This document shows, piece after piece, positions 56,935 through 64,000 of a stretch of DNA of 64,000 bases. Both the position numbers and the translations under genes were made by a program. Origin of the DNA: Rhipidocladum racemiflorum (Eukaryota; Streptophyta; Magnoliopsida; Poales; Poaceae); NCBI GenBank assembly GCA_036346355.1, contig JAYEVF010000031.1, positions 434,001 through 498,000 on the forward strand, read 5' to 3'. Under the pieces are notes generated by a model. The model made no database searches and was not told the DNA's origin. It saw only the letters and a program-made list of their open reading frames with translations. Within the stretch, counting starts at the first letter, position 1, and each line of letters begins with the position of its first letter.

Positions 56935-59900
56935 TCAGGGCTCACTACAGAATAGGTTTGGAAACTCTTTCTTCAAATCCTCTTCGCGCTCTCAAGTCGC
57001 TTCGCTCTCTGCATGGTTGCTACACTGAACTCTACAGAAACGGGTTGACTTGTTTCTAGTTTCTCGATCCATTATGTCCAGAATCCTCACGGGATGCTCC
57101 TTATAAGTCAAATCCTCTTGCAACTCAATTAACTCTAGCGGTGTCTGTTCCTCAGGAACTCGGAGACACTTCTTCAACTGGGACACATGGAATACGTCAT
57201 GCACTCCTGCTAACGATCATGTAACTCCGGTGATAAGCAACTTCGCCTCTGCGGCTCAAAATCTTAAATGGTCCAACATAACGGGGTGCGAGTTTCCCTT
57301 TAGCATGGAACCTCTTAACTCCCCTGAGAGGCGTAACTCGAGGTATACAAAGTCTTCTCGATTCAAAACTCAAGTCTCGCGACGGTTGTCGGCATAACTC
57401 TTTTGTCGTGATTGGGCTATCTTCAACCTTTCCCTAATCATGGCGACCGCTCTTCACCTTTTGAAGAATATCAGGCCCAAGACACGGCGCTCGCCGGTCT
57501 CATTCCAATTCAATGGCGTCCGACAGGTCGACCATACAAAGGCCTCAAAAGGTGACATCTCAGAACTAGCCTGATAACTATTGTTGTAATCGAACTCGGC
57601 ATACGGCAAACTCTTATCCCAAGAGGTAGCATAAGCCAATGCACAAGCTCTTAACATATCCTCCGTAATCTGGTTGACTCTTTCGGTCTGTCCATCCGTC
57701 TGCGGATGATAAGTCATCTTTGAAGTTCAAACGGGTTCCCATGGCTTCATGCAACTTATTCCAAAATCTTGAGGTAAATTGGGTACCTCTGTCCGATACA
57801 ATCCTCTTTGGCACACCGTGTAAACAGACGATCCTGATCATGTACAACTCTGCCAACTTGTCCCCAGAGTAAGTGGTCTTCACGGGGATAAAATGGGCTA
57901 CTTTAGTCAAGCGATCCACTATAACCCATATGGAGTCATAACCTCCTTGAGTTTTAGGCAAACTGGTAATGAAATCCATTCCGATTTCCTCCCACTTCCA
58001 CTCAGGTATTTTCAGCGGTTGTAGCAATCCTGCTGGTCTCTGATGCATTGCCTTGACTCTCTGGCATATGTCGCATGATGCAACATGCTCAGCAACTTCA
58101 CGTTTCATACTTGGCCACCAGAATCTCTCCTTCAGATCCTGATACATCTTGGCGCTTCTAGGATGAATTGAGTACTTGGAGTCATGGGCTTCTCCCAAAA
58201 TCAGTTGCTTTAACTCCTTCTTGTTAGGCACACAAATGCGATCCTTCATCCACAACGTGCCTTGCTCATCCAACTTGAAGTCTTCTGCCTTGCCTTCCTC
58301 CTTGATGGACTTAATCCTGCGGATCTTGTCATCATCCTTCTGCCCTTCTCGGATCTGGTCCTCTAGAGTAGGCTTTACTTCTAATGCGGCCAAGAATCCG
58401 CTAGGTACCACCTCAATCTTCATTTTCAAAATCCTCACATAACTCATCCCTCGACTTGTGGCTAGCATCGTACTCACGGTATGGCTTTTCCGACTCGAGC
58501 ATCGGCTACTACGCTGGCCTTCCCGGATGGTAATGGATTCCAACATTGTAGTCCTTGATTAACTCTAACCATCTCCTCTGCCTCATGTTTAGATCCGATC
58601 GGGTGAATATGTACTTAAGACTCTTATGGTCCGTATACACTTCACATCTGCTTCCAATCAGATAGTGACGCCATATCTTCAAGGCATGCACTACGGCAAT
58701 AACTCTAGGTCATGTGTCGGATAATTTTCCTCATGCGGCCTCAATCGCCTTGATGCATAAGCGGCGACCTTTCCATTCTCGCATCGCACACATCCAAGTC
58801 CTTGGCGCGCCAAGGCCACAATAAATATCAAAGCTTTGAGCAACATCTGGTAGAACTAACACCGGTCGATGTCAATCGCTTCTTCAGCTCTCAAATCCTT
58901 TCTCACATTCTCGGCGTCCATGCAAACTTCTTTTCCTTCTTCAAAGAATTGCGTAAGAGGTTTCGCAATTGTCGAGAAGCCTTCGATGAAATGGCGGTAG
59001 TATCCTGCCATTCCAAGGAAACTCAACTGGGTCACGATCTTGGTACTCCCAATGTAACACGGCTTCTACTTTGCTTGGGTCTCTGGCGACTCCTTCATGC
59101 GGTCATTACATGTCCAAGAAACTCCACCTTGTCCTTCCAAAAATCACACTTACTGAACTTGGCGAAGAGTTGTCGTTCCTCGCCTTTTCAAAACTCGCCT
59201 TAAGTGTCCAAAGATGTTCATCCTCCGTTTTGGAGTAGATTAGAATATCATCTATGAACACGACGACAAACTTGTCCATGTATTCCATGAACACCTTATT
59301 CATCATATTCATGAAATATCTTTGGCGCATTCGTCGGACCAAAAGACATAATCAGAACTCGTAATGTCCATATCTTGACGAGAACGCAAATCTTCGATAT
59401 CTTCTGATCGAATCTTCAACTGATGGTATCCCGATCTCAGATCGATCTTGGAGAAAACTCCGGCTCCTCTCAATTGATCAAACAAATCATCAATCCTAGG
59501 TAGCGGATACTTATTCTTCACGGTGACTTCATTGAGTGCACGGTAGTCGATGCACATCCTGAAACTTTCGTCCTTCTTCTTGACGAACAAAACTGGTGCT
59601 CCCCACGGCGACGAACTTGGTCTGATAAATCCTTTCTCCATCAACTCCTCTAGCTGTTTCTTCATCTCTACCAACTCCTCGGTGGACATCCGATAGGGTC
59701 TCTTTGCTATCGGTGCTGTACCGGGTACAAGTTCTATTACAAACTCTATGTCCCTGTCTGGCGGCATACCAGGTAGATCTTTCGGAAAAACATCTGGGTA
59801 CTCATTCACTACCGAAACATCCTCTATGCTGATTGTCTTGGTACTGTTAACCATCAACTGTCCATCTCTAACTGCGGTGGCTTGAAATTCCACTTTCTTT

Positions 59901-60372
59901 CCACAAGGGCTCTCAACTGAGATAGTCCTTCGTCCACAATCCAATACGGCCTTGTGCTTGGATAGCCAATCCATTCCCAAAATAACGCTCTAAGGTCCTG
60001 GTCTCCAAAATTATAAGGTTCGCTAGGAACTCTATTCCATCTATTAGTATTCTCAGCCCGGAACATCCTACTTTCGTTCGGAGTTCGGAACCAGGGGTTT
60101 GAACTAAAAGCATGCATCTAAGTCTTGCAATCCTCAAATCATTTCTAGTAGCAAAGCCTTGCGAAACAAACGAATGCTAAGCTCCGAGTCAAACAAAGCA
60201 TTGCAGTCTTGAGTTAACAAGTAACTTACCCAAGATTGACGTCCGTAGTATTTCTGCAAAGGTGCATCTGCGGTGACATGGTTGACTCGGCCTCTCACCA
60301 CACGATGCAGGGTGTGGCTCCTGGTCTTTGGGGTCCTAGCTGAGGTGGTTCCTAGATTGAAGCGAATCGGGG
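56935..60372 (-). pseudogene. pol: pol of A3: protease, RT, RNase H, integrase, chromodomain
   Basis: The protease DSG motif is hit by a one-base loss (reads FDSELS at about 60190). The open stretch 59980-59309 covers MDWLSKHKAVLDCG, VVNEYPDVFPKDLPGM and the RT N-terminus to YHQLKIRSEDI. VVVFIDDILIYS lies at about 59265. The RNase H start is damaged near 58820; the rest (YTDHKSLKYIF) remains. Integrase 58546-57614: zinc site CDICQRVKA, core MDFITSLPKTQGG, VSDRGTQFTSRFW; then HPQTDGQTERVN in another frame (57717). Chromodomain 57204-56992: VRILDIMDRETRNKSTRFCR. At least six frameshifts. Confidence 0.9.
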
Positions 60373-61386
60373 TCACTCCTGCTGTCTTCTTTGGACAATC
60401 ATGGCAAAGTGTCCTGGCTCGTTGCAGTTGTAGCAGCGTCTCACTGTTCCTTGCTGACTGCCTGGAGTAGTGTTTCTAGCGGGGGCTGGGGTCTGGTAGT
60501 TCTGATTGACAGGTCTTGGTGCTGGTGACGGTGTCCTTGTTGCATTTTGTGGCTGGAATCTGAAGAATTGATTTGGTGCAACTCTCAGACGCTGTTGCGT
60601 TCCCTGGCGTGATCCTTGCTGTTGCATCCTGCGCTTCCTGTTCTCATCCAGTTCCTTGCGCTTGTCCTCAAGAATAAGTGCCTTATTCACCAACTCTTGG
60701 AAATCTGGAAAGGTGTGGGTGATCAATCCTACTTGCAACCCTGAGTTAAGTCCCTTCATAAAACGAGACTGTCTGGATTTATCTGTCGCTACATCCTTAG
60801 GTGCGTAGCGTGCTAGCTGTGTGAACTTGTTCAGGTAGTCGGCCACTGGCTGATTACCTTGCTTCAGTGCTCTGAACTCCTCCTTCTTAAGGTCCATGAT
60901 TCCTTCAGGCACGTGATACTGTCGGAATGCAGCTGTGAACTCTTCCCAAGTGATATCTTGAGGGTTCTCTTGCGTGGCACAGAAATTCTCCCACCATTCG
61001 GCGGCTGTTCCTTCCAACTGATGAGAAGCGTAGAGTACCTTCTCATTTCCTATGCATTGAGCTATGTGTAGCTTCCTCTCAATTGACCTTAACCAATCAT
61101 CGGCCTCCAATGGATTGGCATTCCCAGAGAAAGTGGGTGGGTGAGTCCTCATGAACTCTGACAGCCTTGTATTCTGGCGTGGTCCCTGATTAACTTGATT
61201 AGCAGTGGACTGCGCAGTGACGTGTTGCATTTGTTGCATCATAGCATGCATCAACTGAGTCTGGGCAGCGAGAAAAGCTCCGAAATTCTGCACATCCAGT
61301 GGCGGTGCTGGTGCTCCCTCATTGGGGTTTTCTGCTGGGCGAGAACCACTCCCATTGGTTCCAAAGTTTCCACGGGTGTTCACCAT
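60373..61386 (-). pseudogene. gag: gag of A3, nearly complete
   Basis: 338 codons from ATG 61386 (MVNTRGNFGTNGSGS) without a break. A Q- and M-rich N-terminal segment (LMHAMMQQMQ), then the retrotransposon gag domain (THPPTFSGNANPLEADDW to QELVNKALILEDKRKELDEN), a basic glutamine-rich linker, and the start of the zinc knuckle, CYNCNEPGHFA. A one-base indel inside the knuckle shifts the frame and ends the ORF at 60373. In the other frame the text continues CPKKTAGVTPIRFNL, so the ancestor ran on into pol. The start is supported by A1 and A2. Confidence 0.9.
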
Positions 61387-61662
61387 CTGTCGATTTGCTC
61401 TAGGTTTAGAGATGAGAGGGAAACAAGAATAGACAAGTAATATGGAACTTATGCGGGGCGAAAGGTGTAACTTTAAGGTCCAACTTTATTATTAATAACT
61501 TGGTATGGTTGCTTACAATGCCTAAGGGCCTTGCAACACATACTGCACACTCAGCAAACAAAGAAAATCCAAATCGAACTCACATTGGAGTCTAACGCCT
61601 AAAGGGTGACTCTTTATTCTATGACGCGACTCGGTGAAGGAGTCTCACTATAGAACCTACGC

Positions 61663-62380
61663 TCACTCGTCGAGAAAACCTCCACGGCCTGGGTACGGAT
61701 GCTGCGGCATAGGCGCGAAACGATTGCCATGTCCAAAGAATCGTGTCATCTGTGGTAGTCGAAGAAGCGGTGTCCTCATCGAGATCGACTCCTCCAGATC
61801 TGGCTCGTAGCTTCGAGTCTTGGCTCAGTTACGGTCCGCATAATGCCGTCTCTAACTCTCCAATCCTTTGCAGAAGGTGGGACACGTACTCTTGAGCTTC
61901 CCGCCATCTGTTCTTCTCCGTCGTGATCTCCTTGCGGGCCTTCTGTAGCTCCTTGCTTGTATCATCTAGTACACCCTCCTGGGCGACAACAAATCGTGCC
62001 AACTGTGTAACCATGGCATCCTCATCCTGAATCGCCTTCAGGTCAAGAAGGTTATTGCTGCGCGGGTGATAACGGAACACCGTGCTCTCCAACTCTCTGG
62101 CGTAGATACGGGTAATGTGCCGCATTGCTCGTCGTGATACTTCTTGAATACCCATCTGCATTGTAGACCTCCTGGCAGTGCAGTGTATCGGGCGATTGCC
62201 TAGGCCCTTCTTCCTAGCAGGTACCTCAATCTTTACGTCACAAGCCTTGATCAATCCCGCTTGTCTGATCACTTCTACTTGGTATTGGGGCTTCTCAAAA
62301 TCTCTGAGAGTTTGTAGCATATGCCAAAGTTCCGCGGCGTGACCAATTCCCAGATCAACGTAGTTGAACTCTTCCTCCAT
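61663..62380 (-). pseudogene. aORF of A3, most complete copy
   Basis: From ATG 62380 (MEEEFNYVDLGIGHAAELWH) 183 codons are open to a TGA at 61829. The conserved tail follows in the same general region: GHGNRFAPMPQHP...GFLDE, then TGA at 61663. Middle block: CTARRSTMQMGIQEVSRRAM. Residues 140-180 (LQKARKEITTEKNRWREAQE...LLQRIGELETAL) look like a coiled coil. No known domain. It lies between the PBS and gag on the element's sense strand. It is probably a family-specific protein; function unknown. Confidence 0.62.
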
Positions 62381-62581
62381 CTGTCACAAGAGTGCTTACG
62401 TAAGAACTCGGAATTTTTAAATTGTGACAAGGTAAGGAAAAATTTCAGCAAGAGACAAGAAAAGAGAGAAGGGGATAAGTCGAGATGTCATTTCTTATCT
62501 TGACAAATTTTTAGCTTTTAGAAAATAGGTTTTATCCTCACTATGACCATTCTAGCTAGGGTTGAGCCTACGATCAGTATG

Positions 62582-62592
62582 GCTCGATACCA
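62582..62592 (-). other. A3 primer-binding site
   Basis: Minus strand TGGTATCGAGC; lacks one A compared with A2 (TGGTATCAGAGC). Confidence 0.75.
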
Positions 62593-62598
62593 CCTCTG

Positions 62599-64000
62599 CT
62601 TCGGGACCCGAATTTGCAAATCCGACCCTCTGTGTATTCAGCACTAGTCCAGGAACACGCTAGTGCACACAGCCTTAACATCGGTAAATATCACAATCAT
62701 ACCACTCGATACTAATAAAGTACTTTATTTAAATAACTAATCAAGTTACTCGACCTTATGGTCAAGTTACAATATACGCCTCACAGGCGAAACTTATTAA
62801 GAGAGAAATAGTAGCAAATGAAAATCAAAGAAGGTAACATCGTGGCGCCATCCAAGATACCACAGCAACCGACCGGGCTCGCTTCCCTAAGTAGACGGAT
62901 CCTCTTGGAGTTCCTCCTCCAAAGCTGGTGTAGTCTCCTCTTCAAGCGGTGTTATATTGTGGCAAGGGTGAGTACTTGGTACTCAAGAAGTCATGCAATG
63001 TAATGCAAGCTAATATACTACATGCATGGCTTGGTACAAAGGAATAGCTCAAGGTATATTTGCAAGAAACAACATTTGACAAGTAATATAAGTAGATTCG
63101 AAAAGCAGTAGAAACAAGTAAAGTATAAATAACTTTTCAAGAAGTTTAACAACCATCTTCCCATCCTAAACCACATTTCCATCAACATCATTATTAATCC
63201 AACCCAACTTTTCAAAACCAAGTTATTTTTGAGAAAATCTAACCCTTGACTCAGAATTCCCGAGCGATGTCCAATACCGCGGACACGGCTATTCGAATAG
63301 ATTCTACACTCTGCAGAGGTTATGCACTTTACCCACAAGATACAATCAAACACCACAAAGGCGAGTTCCCGTAACAAAGTCTTTCGAAACCTCTAACAAT
63401 ACAAGTGGTCCTCCCTGCTATTGCACACTAACCCTTCCCTTAGCTAAGGCGAAGTCTAGGCCAATCAACCGTTAGATGGGTACTGGCCTCAGCCAGACGC
63501 TCCCCGCATAACTTACACAAAGGGTGTAGTTGACCTCCCGAGGTCCCATAGGTACGTTATTAGCAACTTAGTCAACTAGGTCCGTCCCATTACATATGTG
63601 GTTGCACGTTAGACCCAGTTCAAAGGCTTGCAAGGTTAAGTCCTTAGGGTGACCAGGGCAAGACTACCCAAAGAACCAAATCAACATCCCCAATGCCACA
63701 ACTGCCCACCTGATTACTCTTGCCACATGCCCCTGGCCAAAAATCGCTTATCAAACCCCGCTTGATTACCATGCACCATGTGCCATCAACATCACATGAT
63801 ACCTTTCCAAAACAGGTTCAATATATCATTAAGTCAATATTAACATTTGATTGTCCAAAATCATGTCATGAGCACGTAGTGTGCTCTAAGCAGATACTAC
63901 AACGTTCTAAACCCATGTTGGCAATTTAATAATGTCCAACTAGTAATCCACAACTAGGGTGACAAAGGGGTCATGGCACATACTTAAATAATCAAGGTGT
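62599..64000 (-). repeat. A3 5' LTR, terminal part
   Basis: Matches 53403-54800 closely. The LTR end base is uncertain by about two positions because the CCCGACA terminus is disturbed (reads CCCGAAG). It continues beyond the window. Confidence 0.88.

Larger units (their letters stand above)
53403..64000 (-). mobile_element. Element A3: Tekay/Del-like chromovirus, runs off the window
   Basis: Minus orientation: 3' LTR 53403-56898, PPT, pol, gag, aORF, PBS, and 5' LTR from about 62599 to beyond 64000. It is inserted in the D 5' LTR after AGTTT (53398-53402); the other TSD copy is outside. It has the most complete gag of the three A copies. Coding breaks are mostly small indels. Confidence 0.93.

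Noticed and set aside
28640..64000. A2 and A3 as one inverted duplication
   Set aside because: A2 has its own TSD, and A3 begins exactly at an LTR end in a different host sequence, so they are separate insertions.
1..64000. Host protein-coding gene
   Set aside because: Every open reading longer than 150 codons is explained by retroelement proteins, by LTR or aORF sequence, or as a shadow.

Overview
This window is intergenic DNA of a plant, most likely a grass. It holds nothing but nested Ty3/gypsy LTR retrotransposons. I found no host gene, rRNA, tRNA gene or CRISPR array. A plant is indicated by chromovirus-type polyproteins (gag with one CCHC knuckle, then protease, RT, RNase H and integrase with a chromodomain or CR-type tail), LTRs of up to 3.7 kb, and primer-binding sites matching plant initiator tRNA-Met. 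The grass assignment rests on the general look of the families and is an inference.

Layout. A1 (1-8548 and 15972-16254, plus strand) is a decayed Tekay/Del-like chromovirus; B (8549-15971, plus), a complete CRM-like element, sits in its 3' LTR. An old LTR of family E (E2: 16255-16433 and 20159-22390) is split by a 3.7 kb solo LTR of its own family (E1, 16434-20158, TSD CATCC). A family-A LTR fragment (A', 22391-24741, minus) follows. D (24742-53402, minus) has 2.3 kb LTRs and about 4.2 kb of apparently non-coding interior. Three later elements lie in D: A2 (28640-40691, plus, TSD CCGAA) in its interior, C (45269-53156, plus, CRM-like, TSD GATGG) in its 5' LTR, and A3 (53403 to beyond the window, minus) in the same LTR. 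D's other LTR keeps the uninterrupted site that C entered.

How the parts work. A and B/C are autonomous-type elements: an LTR promoter with a TATA box, a PBS for initiator tRNA-Met, gag, pol, and a polypurine tract. All copies here are broken. The older copies (A1, B) carry many in-frame stops. The younger ones (A2, A3, C) carry mainly 1-3 bp indels, some of which look like sequencing errors. Family A has an additional sense ORF of about 240 codons between the PBS and gag, seen in all three copies.

Most unusual signal. The long LTRs of family A, and independently of family E, look like small split genes. A TATA box is followed by an open exon ending at a GT donor, then an 81- or 87-nt exon ending at a GC-type donor (AAG|GCAAG), then a last exon with a stop codon. 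All junctions are phase 1. In family A the middle and last exons differ between copies mostly at synonymous sites. I know of no description of such an LTR-internal spliced ORF. No start codon is certain, and all of this comes from reading by eye without alignment tools.
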